A DNA stretch of 20,733 bases from DATHSY01 sp046729855 (GTDB lineage Bacteria; Actinomycetota; UBA4738; HRBIN12): positions 1 to 20,733 of the forward strand of contig JBKPHM010000038.1 in assembly GCA_046729855.1 (NCBI GenBank), written 5' to 3'. The notes under the pieces were generated by a model. That model had not been told where the DNA came from and did not search any database. It saw only the letters and a program-made list of their open reading frames with translations. The position numbers were made by a program, and so were the translations under genes. Of the stretch, positions 13,764-20,733 are shown piece by piece; the stretch's first letter is position 1; every line of letters starts with the position of its first letter.

Positions 13764-14572
13764 CGGTGGCGCCGATAGGCGCCGCGCAGGGGCAGAGGCG
13801 AGTCGTGCCCGCCGCCGACTTTCGCCAGGAAGTCGAGGACGCTGTCGCGCGCGTCGACCTGGCACCGGCGGAGGGAGAGACGGTCGGTTTGTCGCGTGTT
13901 CAGACCCGGCTCGCACGTAACCGCGGCGCGGTAGCCGGCCGCCTCGACCAGGTCGCGCTCGCGGGGACCGAAGAGGCCGGATGGGTAGGCGAAGAGGTCC
14001 ACGGGGCGCTCGAGCCACGCCTCGAGCGCTGCCTTTGACCCGACGATCTCCTCCCATGCCACCTCGTCACGCAAGGCGAGGAGATTCGGATGCGTCAGCG
14101 AGTGGGCTTCGAAGCGAAGCGTGCCCTCGCGGTCGAGGTCGACGATCTCGTCCCAGCCGAGGACCGGCGGCTGTCGCCGATACCAGTCGAACCTGGCCCA
14201 GCCGCCCGCCACGGCCGTCGCGACGAAAACAGTGGCCCGGAAGCCCCGCTCCTGGAGGATCGGTAGGGCCTGCTCCGCGACGTCCAAGAAGCCGTCGTCG
14301 AAGCTCAAGCCTACGGTCTTCCCGGACGCCGCACCATTGTCCAGGAGCTCGACCGCCCCGAGTATGTCGACTACCCGGTAGGACTGTGAGGCGAGGTAGT
14401 CCATCTGCCGGCGAAAGTTGCGTGGTGTCACCGCCAGCTCGTCGGGATCGTCCGAGACTCGGTGATAGAAGAGGATTCGGAGGCCGACGCCCTCAGGCCG
14501 GCCTTGGGTACGGAGAAACCAGACAGCCGAGCGCGTTCGCGTCGCCGCCGCCTTCAGTGCGTAGCGGCTCAC
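13715..14572 (-). CDS. NodB-type polysaccharide deacetylase
   Basis: This 285-residue protein is a carbohydrate esterase 4 family member. Residues 33-40 (ILFYHRVS) begin the domain. Motif 1 is LSFDDG (Asp92/Asp93), motif 2 is H157-S-L-T-H161-P (metal ligands), and motif 3 is FAYPSG (194-199). A later AAVTCEPGLN and LSLRRCQVD correspond to motifs 4 and 5. All catalytic and metal residues appear intact, so it should remove N-acetyl or O-acetyl groups from a polymer. No clear signal peptide is seen, though a short hydrophobic stretch (AVWFL) lies near the N-terminus. GTG 14572 overlaps the TGA of the upstream acyltransferase as GTGA, so the two are translationally coupled. That pairing suggests deacetylation followed by new acylation. 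The C-terminal 16 codons overlap the convergent glycosyltransferase. Confidence 0.9.
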   Translation of the reverse strand: MSRYALKAAATRTRSAVWFLRTQGRPEGVGLRILFYHRVSDDPDELAVTPRNFRRQMDYLASQSYRVVDILGAVELLDNGAASGKTVGLSFDDGFLDVAEQALPILQERGFRATVFVATAVAGGWARFDWYRRQPPVLGWDEIVDLDREGTLRFEAHSLTHPNLLALRDEVAWEEIVGSKAALEAWLERPVDLFAYPSGLFGPRERDLVEAAGYRAAVTCEPGLNTRQTDRLSLRRCQVDARDSVLDFLAKVGGGHDSPLPLRGAYRRHRYGAGTGSPRLASSQE

Positions 14573-15711
14573 GAAAGCCTGCCCAGGAACCGTCGAGCCG
14601 GGGCGAGCCCGTCCATGTAAAAGTGATGGAGGGTCTGAGACTGCTTCAGCTTCCGCCGCAGCTGGATCACTCCCAGGTTGGCTCTGACCGCGACCGCGCC
14701 ACGTAGGGTCCGCTCCAGGCCGAAGCCCTCGTACATCGGATCGAACCGGTCGGCCAGCTCGCGCTTGTACCGCTCGGCGCCGCCAAGGAACTCCACCCGC
14801 GTCGCACCCTCGCGCGCGCCCGCCTCGACCGCGGCGAGCGTCGTGAGCACACCCGGCGAGAAGCGGGCGAACGCCGGGTCGAAGCCTGATCGGTAGAAGT
14901 AGATGCGCCCTTCGAGCGCGAAGAAGACCTTGAACGCGATCGGGCGGCCGTCGACCTTCTTCGTGATGATCCTCGGCACGTCGTGATCGGCGAGCGCGAG
15001 CAGCGCTGCCCGCACGAACCGCCTCCCCAACGGGGTCGCGAGCTCCGATCCGTCGGGCCGGTCGCGCCAGCGCAGTAGGTGCAGCGCGAAGACGTCCTCG
15101 AGCGCGGTCTCGAGCTCGTCGTGCGTGCGAGCGACCGAGACCTCCACGCCCCCCACCTTCGCGAGGCTACGGGTGCGGCGGCGATCCTCGCTGCGCTTCT
15201 TCGCCGAGATTTTGGCGTGGTAAACGTCGTCCCAGTCACCGTCGATGTCGAGCACCGGCGATTCGACGCGCTCGATCACGCGAAGCCGCGAGTCCCCGAA
15301 CGCCTCCACCAGCCGGCTGTCACCCGGAAGCCCGAATAGGTCCGCGTAGTCGTGATCGGCGCAGGCGGCCCGCTGGGCGATCGCCGCTGCGACCCCCTCT
15401 TCGCCCGGAGCGACGAGCAAGTCCGCGAGGGCGGAGTGTTGCCCGCCCAGAAACGTAAGCACGCGCAAGCCCCGGCGCCGACTGACACAGAGCGGGAGTG
15501 CTCCGACCAATTGTCCGTCCCGGTACGCGACGTGGACAGCGAGCGTCCCACGCTCGCCGTAGTGGCGCCACCATTCGCGGAGCCAGCCGTGCAGCAGGAA
15601 CGGGCTCGGTCGCGGCATCGCCCGAACGAGGCGGTCCCAATCAGTGCCGAGCCGCGCGAACTCGTCGGCACCCGAGATCGTGTCGAGCGTCAGCCGCTCG
15701 GACGCAGCCAT
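14569..15711 (-). CDS. BioF2/CelD-type acyltransferase (GNAT superfamily) 2
   Basis: From ATG 15711 the product is 380 residues. The start was chosen because the paralogue at 17204-18325 begins at the equivalent point (SxxxRxxTIS). It has FemAB/BioF2-like GNAT architecture: RPSPFLLHGWLREWWRHYGE, ADLFGLPGDSRL, the basic AKISAKKRSEDRRRTRSLAK, IAFKVFFALEGRIYFYRSGF, and RVEFLGGAERYKRELADRFD near the C-terminus. It probably acylates an amino sugar or lipid-linked glycan. The donor cannot be read from sequence. It is divergent from the sugar phosphotransferase across 95 bp and coupled through GTGA to the deacetylase. It is clearly a duplicate of the acyltransferase on the other side of the phosphotransferase gene. 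Confidence 0.88.
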   Translation of the reverse strand: MAASERLTLDTISGADEFARLGTDWDRLVRAMPRPSPFLLHGWLREWWRHYGERGTLAVHVAYRDGQLVGALPLCVSRRRGLRVLTFLGGQHSALADLLVAPGEEGVAAAIAQRAACADHDYADLFGLPGDSRLVEAFGDSRLRVIERVESPVLDIDGDWDDVYHAKISAKKRSEDRRRTRSLAKVGGVEVSVARTHDELETALEDVFALHLLRWRDRPDGSELATPLGRRFVRAALLALADHDVPRIITKKVDGRPIAFKVFFALEGRIYFYRSGFDPAFARFSPGVLTTLAAVEAGAREGATRVEFLGGAERYKRELADRFDPMYEGFGLERTLRGAVAVRANLGVIQLRRKLKQSQTLHHFYMDGLAPARRFLGRLS

Positions 15712-15733
15712 GGTCGAGCCCACAGCAAAAAGA

Positions 15734-15796
15734 TTCCCCGGAAGGAGAGCCGCGAGCCATCGTCTTTTTTGGACTCGCCGAAGGCCACACGGGGAA
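15734..15796. promoter_or_regulatory. Divergent promoter region with inverted TTCCCCG/CGGGGAA arms
   Basis: The 95 bp between the divergent acyltransferase (ATG 15711) and phosphotransferase (GTG 15807) contain TTCCCCG at 15734-15740 and its reverse complement CGGGGAA at 15790-15796. A T-run lies between them (15764-15769). The right arm overlaps the GGGGA ribosome site of the phosphotransferase. It is the only junction inside the exopolysaccharide locus with more than about 30 bp of free intergenic DNA, so it probably holds promoters for both directions. Confidence 0.35.
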
Positions 15797-15806
15797 CCTT
15801 TCTGAT

Positions 15807-17207
15807 GTGAGCTCGAGGGTTCACACGGGAGGCCTCTCGCCCGCCCACACATGGTCGGGCGAGCTTTCTCCAACGCTCGTCGCGGCCGCAAATCTCGTTG
15901 CCGCTGTCAAGGCCGGCAGAGCGAAGTGGTTCGCCGCCGGAGGGCGAGCCGTGCTCGTTTGGCTGCCCTGCTACACGCTTACGAGCTACCGGTTCGGGTC
16001 AAGCGGGATCGCCGTCGCCGGCTCGTTCTTGCTCGCAGCCGTCTGGCTCACCGGCCTGCGCAGCGCGTTTGCAGCGGTGCATCTCACGCTCGGCACACCG
16101 GTCCGGTGCGCCGTCGGAACGGCGACGGGCCTGGTAGGGGTCTCCGCCTTAGCCCTCTGGGTTCCGGGACTCGGAATGGCGACTTCGACTCTCCTCGCAC
16201 TTGCAGCCTCAGTCTTCGTCCTGACGACGATGTGGGAGGGCCTCGTCCAGCGGATCGTCGGCAAGCGCCGCGTGCTCGTCGTCGGACCGTCCCACGTCGC
16301 CGATGCGATTGCAGAAGCTGTCGCGTTCGACGGCAGCGCGCGGTTCACGGTCGTTGGGGCGGTCGACGACGGGCCCGATCACCCATTCCATGTTGGCCCG
16401 GTGGCCGCACTCTCCGCAATCGTCGAGGAGCGACGCCCCGACCTGATCGTCTTGGCCGACGGAGATGCGTCGTCCAGAGCGATCGACCGCCTACTCGCGA
16501 CCTCCTCCCACGACTTCAAGGTCGTCGGGCTGGCGCACTTCTACGACTACGCGTTCGGGCGGGTCCCGATCGATGAGCTGACGCCGAGCTGGTTCATGAG
16601 CATCCTCCACGTCTGGCAGCGGACGTACACCCGGCTGGCGAAGCGGACCTTCGACGTTATTTGCGCCTCGCTCGGCCTTCTGCTCGCGGCGCCGCTGATG
16701 CTCGTTACCGCGGGCCTCGTCCGCCTGACGCGCGGCCCGATCATCTTCCGCCAGACCCGCGTCGGCGAGGGCGGCCGCCAGTTCAAGCTCTACAAGTTCC
16801 GGACGATGCGGCAAGACGCCGAGACGCCGGGTCGCCCTACTTTCACCCAAGTGAACGACCCCCGGGTCACAGGAGTGGGGCGGCTGCTGAGAAAGACACA
16901 CCTCGACGAGCTGCCGCAGTTGTGGGTCGTGCTCAAGGGCGACATGTCCGTTGTGGGGCCTCGGCCCGAGCGGCCCGAGTTCATCCCCATGCTCGAAGAG
17001 GCCGTCCCGTTCTTTACGCGGCGCCTGCTCGTCAAGCCGGGCATCACCGGCTGGGCTCAGCTGCGACGCGACTACGCCTCGGACGCTGAAGGCGCCAAGG
17101 ACAAGCTCTCGTACGACCTCTGGTACGTCCGCCACCGGAACGTGATCGTCGACCTCGCAATCTGTGCGAAGACGTTCTCGACGCTCTTCCTGAGGCCAGG
17201 GCGATGA
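15807..17207 (+). CDS. Polyprenyl-phosphate sugar-1-phosphate transferase
   Basis: The product is 466 residues from GTG 15807, with GGGGA (15791-15795) upstream. The N-terminal half has about four membrane helices (residues 47-145). A Rossmann-like CoA-binding-3 segment follows (RVLVVGPSHVADAIAEAV, VVGAVDD, PDLIVLADGD). Then come a fifth helix (285-305) and the cytoplasmic bacterial sugar transferase domain: IIFRQTRVGEGGRQFKLYKF, R-K-T-H-L-D-E-L-P (D367/E368), KGDMSVVGPRPERPEF and VKPGITGWAQL. It transfers a hexose-1-phosphate from a nucleotide sugar to undecaprenyl phosphate, the first step of repeat-unit assembly. Its length matches the WbaP/CpsE type. The TGA overlaps the next gene's ATG as ATGA, so the two are coupled. 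Confidence 0.92.
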   Translation: MSSRVHTGGLSPAHTWSGELSPTLVAAANLVAAVKAGRAKWFAAGGRAVLVWLPCYTLTSYRFGSSGIAVAGSFLLAAVWLTGLRSAFAAVHLTLGTPVRCAVGTATGLVGVSALALWVPGLGMATSTLLALAASVFVLTTMWEGLVQRIVGKRRVLVVGPSHVADAIAEAVAFDGSARFTVVGAVDDGPDHPFHVGPVAALSAIVEERRPDLIVLADGDASSRAIDRLLATSSHDFKVVGLAHFYDYAFGRVPIDELTPSWFMSILHVWQRTYTRLAKRTFDVICASLGLLLAAPLMLVTAGLVRLTRGPIIFRQTRVGEGGRQFKLYKFRTMRQDAETPGRPTFTQVNDPRVTGVGRLLRKTHLDELPQLWVVLKGDMSVVGPRPERPEFIPMLEEAVPFFTRRLLVKPGITGWAQLRRDYASDAEGAKDKLSYDLWYVRHRNVIVDLAICAKTFSTLFLRPGR

Positions 17208-18325
17208 GCGCCGAGGTGCGCATCGAGACGATCTCGCGACTGAGGGACTTCGCTCGCCTCGGCGGCTCCTGGGACGAGCTCGTTCGCTCGATGCGGCGTC
17301 CGAGCCCGTTCCTGCTCCATGACTGGCTCCTCGAGTGGTGGTGTCACTACGGTGCGAAGCGAACGCTCGCCGTCCACGTGGCGAAAAGGGGTGAGCGGCT
17401 CGTCGGTGCACTGCCGATGTGCCGAACGAGGCGCTTAGGACTCCGCGTGACGGAGTTCCTGGGAGGAACGGGCGCGCCACTCGCCGATCTGCTGCTCGCG
17501 CCGGGGGAGGACAGGGATACCGCGGTGCAGCTCGCTGCGCGCATCACGATGGTGGGTGTCGACTACGCGGACCTCTTCGGGATGCCCGGTGACAGCCGGC
17601 TCGAGGCCGTCGTGCCGCAGGAGTCTCTGACGTTGATAGAGCGCCAAGAGGCCCCTGTGCTCGACCTCTCGGGGGACTGGGAGGCGATCTACAAGGACAA
17701 GCTCTCGTCGAAGCATCGGAGCGAGCGGCGACGACACCGGCGGCGGCTCGAGGAGCTCGGAGTCGTCGACGTCTCTCTCGCACGCACGCCGAACGAGCTC
17801 GTACCCGCGCTTGAAGATACGGTCCGAATCCACGCACTCCGGTGGAAGGGACGCCGCGAGACCTCGGGCTTCAGCAAGCCGATCGGAAGCGCGTTCCGCC
17901 GAGCCGCGCTGCTTCGGCTCGCGCAGCAGGGCCTGACCCGTGTAGTCACCTTGCGCCTCGATCAGCAAGCGATTGCGTTCGCGATCTACATCCTGTACGA
18001 GAGGACCACATACGGGGTGACAATGGGGTTCGACCCCCAGTTCGCGGCGTACCGGCCGGGGACCGAGACGCTTCTTTGCGCGCTCGAGGCGGCCGCAAAC
18101 GAAGGTGCCGAGCGCGTCGAGTTTCTCGGGGCAGACGCCCCCTACAAACGAACGTTCGCCGACCGCTTCGAGCCGATCCACGAAGGAATCGGCCTTGCCC
18201 CGACGCTACGTGGCCGAGCCGCGGTCGAGGCGCTTACGCGGGGAATCCGGGTCCGCCGGCGGCTCAAGCGGTCGCGGACGGCGAGAAGGATCTTCTACCA
18301 CGTCCCGAAACTCGGGCGAGGCTAG
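17204..18325 (+). CDS. BioF2/CelD-type acyltransferase (GNAT superfamily) 3
   Basis: This 373-residue protein starts at ATG 17204, overlapping the phosphotransferase stop by 4 bp (ATGA). It is a close paralogue of the product of 14569-15711: both share DFARLG/EFARLG, RPSPFLLH-WL-EWW-HYG, ADLFG-PGDSRL, a basic K-S-K-x-R-S-E-R-R-R-x-R-R segment, GFDPQFAAYRPGTETLL and RVEFLGADAPYKRTFADRFE. The basic stretch and the C-terminal R-V-E-F-L-G/Y-K motif are hallmarks of BioF2-like GNATs. Translational coupling to the enzyme that loads the first sugar suggests it acts on that sugar or the lipid-linked intermediate, though this is inference. It is convergent with the flavoprotein gene, with only 3 bp between the stops. 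Confidence 0.88.
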   Translation: MSAEVRIETISRLRDFARLGGSWDELVRSMRRPSPFLLHDWLLEWWCHYGAKRTLAVHVAKRGERLVGALPMCRTRRLGLRVTEFLGGTGAPLADLLLAPGEDRDTAVQLAARITMVGVDYADLFGMPGDSRLEAVVPQESLTLIERQEAPVLDLSGDWEAIYKDKLSSKHRSERRRHRRRLEELGVVDVSLARTPNELVPALEDTVRIHALRWKGRRETSGFSKPIGSAFRRAALLRLAQQGLTRVVTLRLDQQAIAFAIYILYERTTYGVTMGFDPQFAAYRPGTETLLCALEAAANEGAERVEFLGADAPYKRTFADRFEPIHEGIGLAPTLRGRAAVEALTRGIRVRRRLKRSRTARRIFYHVPKLGRG

Positions 18326-18328
18326 CAG

Positions 18329-19522
18329 CTAACGACTGTAAAGCGCCTTGATCCTGGGCGCAGCCCAGCGCCGAAGCTTCCGCACCCCCGGGACGTTCCG
18401 CGTCCCCTGGTAGAGCCAGTAGTAGAGCGGCGGCGGGATGCGGGCAAGCAGCGGCGAGCGGCGGAGCCTGAGCAGCGCGAACAGCCGCGAGGGCTCGAGG
18501 TCGACGTACCGCTGTACGTTCTCGAACCACAAGGCGCTGAAGCGCGCCTCGGACTGCGCGAGACGCAGGGCGGCCCGGCGTTTCCGTTCGTAGGCTCCGA
18601 GGGCCGTCTCGAGCTCGAGTCCTTCGTTCAGCTCGGCGGCGAGCGCAATCGCATCTTCGAGGGCCAGCTTCGTGCCCGAGCCGATCGTGAAGTGCGTCGT
18701 ATGTGCGGCGTCGCCCATCAGCACCACGTTTTCGTCGTGCCAGGTCTCATTGGTCAGCGTCCGGAAGTTGAGCCATGGCGCGGTGCCGTCCCCCCGAGCG
18801 TGCGTCCGCAGCCGCTGGCCGTCAAGGTGCGACTCGAAGAGCTGCTCCAGAAGCGCGAGCGTCTCGTCCTCGTCCAACCCGTCGAAACCAAGCCCCGACC
18901 ACGTCTCGGGGGAGCATTCGACGATGAACGTGCTCGTGTCAGCGTCGAAGGCGTAGGCGTGGGCCCAGATCCAGCCGGCGGCCGTCGGGACGAACGCGAA
19001 CGTGAACGTATCGAAGACCTTGGCCGTGCCCAGCCAGATGTACTTGTTCCTGCCCGTGTGGACCTCGGTCTTGAAGTCGGCGACATGGAGCTGTCGTAGC
19101 CGGCTGTTAACGCCGTCGCAGGCGACGATCAGCTCCGCGTCGGGGAGCTGCGAGCCATCCTCGACCTCGTGCTCGAACCGGACTTCGACGCCGAGCGAAA
19201 CCGCCCGCTCGCGGAGAAGATCGAGCATGCGGTGGCGGCCGAGCCCGTACCCGTGCCCCTCCACACGAGCGGGATCCTTGCCCTCGACGGCCAGCATCTG
19301 GCCGTTCCAGCGAAAGGCATTCGAGCTGATCTCGCTTGCCGTCATCGGGTCGCTGGCGTACAGCTGGTCGAGGAGGTCGTCCCAGAAGACGACCCCCCAT
19401 CCGTACGTGACGCCGGCGGGATTCCGTTCGAGCACCGTGATCTCGTGCTCTTTGTCGCGCTCCTTCATCAGGATCGCGAAGTAGAGCCCGGCGGGTCCCC
19501 CGCCGACGCACGCGATTCTCAT
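18329..19522 (-). CDS. FAD monooxygenase, salicylyl-CoA 5-hydroxylase/anthraniloyl-CoA monooxygenase-like
   Basis: This 397-residue class A flavoprotein monooxygenase begins with the FAD-binding motif MRIACVGGGPAGLYFAILMK and LERNP (Glu32 for the ribose). It continues with GWGVVF, the DG motif ACDGVNSRLR (136-137), GRNKYIWLGTAKVFDTFTF, STFIVECSPETW, and the GD motif LMGDAAHTTHFTIGSGTKLA (270-271). The GRNKYIW and STFIVECS-ETW blocks are typical of the aryl-CoA hydroxylase branch, which also includes VioD-like indole hydroxylases. The likely reaction is NAD(P)H-dependent aromatic hydroxylation of a CoA-bound or similar substrate. The C-terminal tail (about 340-397) is basic and aromatic. ATG 19522 overlaps the PhoD-like gene's TGA as ATGA. 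No CoA ligase or ring-cleavage gene is present in the window. Confidence 0.88.
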   Translation of the reverse strand: MRIACVGGGPAGLYFAILMKERDKEHEITVLERNPAGVTYGWGVVFWDDLLDQLYASDPMTASEISSNAFRWNGQMLAVEGKDPARVEGHGYGLGRHRMLDLLRERAVSLGVEVRFEHEVEDGSQLPDAELIVACDGVNSRLRQLHVADFKTEVHTGRNKYIWLGTAKVFDTFTFAFVPTAAGWIWAHAYAFDADTSTFIVECSPETWSGLGFDGLDEDETLALLEQLFESHLDGQRLRTHARGDGTAPWLNFRTLTNETWHDENVVLMGDAAHTTHFTIGSGTKLALEDAIALAAELNEGLELETALGAYERKRRAALRLAQSEARFSALWFENVQRYVDLEPSRLFALLRLRRSPLLARIPPPLYYWLYQGTRNVPGVRKLRRWAAPRIKALYSR

Positions 19523-20733
19523 GGACTTGGTGTCACCGTCATCGAGAACTGAGTCTGACCGTCCGTGTTGACGATCTCGGTGGTCAGCGTGCCGTCTCGC
19601 GCGAGCTCGAGCGTCCCGAAGTTGAGCCAGCGCTTCGCCTCTTGCCAGCTCGTCACTGCCTCGGCCCTCGGCGGGCCATAGAAGGTGAGCACCTCCGGAT
19701 TGAGCGTCTTGTCGAAGTCGCGGCTCGGGAAGATGCCCGCATTCAGCGGCCCCGTCGCCACCTCGTACACGACGAACTCGGGGTTCGAGGAGAACGGCCG
19801 GTACCTGAACGCCTCTGCGAAGTGGACGTCGGTCGTGATCCAGACCGTGTTCTCGATCCCTTCGCTTTCCATGAAGCGGAGGATCTCGAGCAGCTCCTGC
19901 TCGAAGCCGGTGGTCTGATCGAAGTTAGCCCAGCCGTCGCGACCGCCTGTCGGCGGGAAGCCGGTCGGGATGGACATCGGAACGCTCGACACGATCACCT
20001 TCCAGGTCGCGTCGGACGCCGCCAGGCTCTCCTTCAGCCAGGTGAGCTGCTCGCGGCCGAGCATCGTCTTGGGCCGATCGGGACTGTCCGTGGCGCCGTT
20101 CGCGTCGCGGTACTGCCGCGTGTCGAGGACAAACAGCTCCAAATGCTTGCCCCAACGAAGCGAGCGGTACAGCCGTTTCGGCGTGTTTGGCGCGATTGCG
20201 ATCGGCGTGTAGTCGAGGAACGCATCGAGACCGATCGGCAGCAGATGGACACCCGCTCGGGTGTCGTGCAGTGGCCCGAAGTCGTTCACGACCTCGTGGT
20301 CGTCCCATACTCCGACGTAGCCGGTGCTCGCGAGCAGGCGCTGCGACACCTCGTCCTCGCGGTTGTAGCGCCAGTGCGCCCAGAAGCCCGGCAGGTCGGC
20401 GGCGGGCCCCGGGCCGGGCACCTGGGCGTTGCCGTAGCGACCGACGGGACCGCAGGGGTTGTCGGCGTAGATCATGTCGCCGAGACCGACGAACACGTCC
20501 GGCCGGAAGCGCCGGATCGTGTCCATGATCGGGAACCCTTCGGTCGCGTCGCGACAGACCTCCTGGCCGGCGACGTCGCCCCCGAAGGCGAGGCGCACTC
20601 GCGCGGCGTCGTCATCTTCCGGCGCGGTCTCGAACGAGCCCCGCGTCGACCCGAGCTTGTAGCGATAGGTGGTGTCCGGCTTGAGGCCGGTCAGGAGGAC
20701 CTGGCCGGTGTAGTCGTCCGCGGCGCGAAACCG
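19519..20733 (-). CDS. PhoD-like phosphatase (5' end off window)
   Basis: The frame stays open to the right edge, so the true start is outside; 404 residues are visible. The first ~45 are the end of an FN3-like PhoD N-terminal domain (VLLTGLKPDTTYRYKLGS, then SFETAP). The metallophosphoesterase core follows: LAFGGD, FVGLGDMIYADNPCG, VGVWDDHEVVNDFG, FVLDTRQYRD, KVIVSSVPMS and VWITTDVHFAEAFRY, ending with VYEVATGPLNAG. These are the Ca/Fe-binding and catalytic motifs of PhoD-type alkaline phosphatases and phosphodiesterases, normally secreted by Tat. The signal region would lie outside the window. The visible GTG at 20598 lies inside the domain and is not the start. The stop overlaps the monooxygenase ATG by 4 bp. 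Confidence 0.92.
   Translation of the reverse strand, partial: RFRAADDYTGQVLLTGLKPDTTYRYKLGSTRGSFETAPEDDDAARVRLAFGGDVAGQEVCRDATEGFPIMDTIRRFRPDVFVGLGDMIYADNPCGPVGRYGNAQVPGPGPAADLPGFWAHWRYNREDEVSQRLLASTGYVGVWDDHEVVNDFGPLHDTRAGVHLLPIGLDAFLDYTPIAIAPNTPKRLYRSLRWGKHLELFVLDTRQYRDANGATDSPDRPKTMLGREQLTWLKESLAASDATWKVIVSSVPMSIPTGFPPTGGRDGWANFDQTTGFEQELLEILRFMESEGIENTVWITTDVHFAEAFRYRPFSSNPEFVVYEVATGPLNAGIFPSRDFDKTLNPEVLTFYGPPRAEAVTSWQEAKRWLNFGTLELARDGTLTTEIVNTDGQTQFSMTVTPSP

Noticed and set aside
5766..18325. Exosortase/PEP-CTERM-linked polysaccharide system, suggested by FemAB-like and deacetylase genes
   Set aside because: No exosortase, PEP-CTERM protein or XrtA-associated marker is present in the window.
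1..20733. Insertion sequences or integration sites
   Set aside because: No transposase or integrase motifs and no flanking terminal repeats seen; composition is even apart from the AT-rich sigma promoter region.

Overview
The window is GC-rich, uses GTG starts often, and is very densely packed. Three things point to a high-GC actinobacterium, most likely Thermoleophilia (Gaiellales or Solirubrobacterales type): the secreted Ig-like proteins with 'NGWY' repeats, a SigB/SigF-type sigma factor, and an exopolysaccharide locus rich in BioF2/CelD-type acyltransferases. This placement is inference from protein style. No rRNA or other phylogenetic marker is present.

Layout. (1) 1-131 is the tail of an unknown gene, followed by a strong hairpin terminator. 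(2) 179-2999 holds a promoter and two tandem paralogous secreted proteins made of Ig-like repeats, an FN3-like domain and a shared C-terminal domain. The second appears to start at a CTG codon. (3) 2996-3577 (-) encodes a proline-rich, membrane-anchored surface protein. (4) 3578-4303 is about 700 bp of non-coding DNA with a repeated 10-mer (TGATACTGCC) and the sigma-gene promoter. (5) 4304-5758 encodes a SigB-family sigma factor that seems to lack region 3, then a HicB-like protein (N-terminal HicB fold, ribbon-helix-helix, C-terminal membrane helix). (6) 5766-18325 is an exopolysaccharide locus. It encodes three BioF2/FemAB-like acyltransferases, a Wzx-type flippase, a parallel beta-helix lipoprotein, a Wzz/BY-kinase fusion, an O-antigen ligase/polymerase, a GT4 glycosyltransferase, a NodB polysaccharide deacetylase and a polyprenyl-phosphate sugar phosphotransferase. 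(7) 18329-20733 (-) holds a PhoD-like phosphatase (5' end off the window) that overlaps a salicylyl-CoA 5-hydroxylase/anthraniloyl-CoA monooxygenase-like flavoprotein.

How the genes fit together. The phosphotransferase would load the first sugar onto undecaprenyl phosphate and the GT4 would extend it. The flippase would export the unit, the ligase/polymerase would polymerise it, and the Wzz/BY-kinase would set chain length. The deacetylase and acyltransferases could swap acyl groups on amino sugars. The beta-helix lipoprotein could bind or cleave the polymer outside the cell. Only one extending glycosyltransferase is present, so others must lie elsewhere. Gene strands alternate through the locus, and most junctions overlap by 4-49 bp.

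The most unusual elements are the sigma factor without region 3 beside a membrane-tethered HicB/RHH protein, repeated evidence for non-AUG (CTG) starts, and the paired acyltransferase paralogues around the phosphotransferase.
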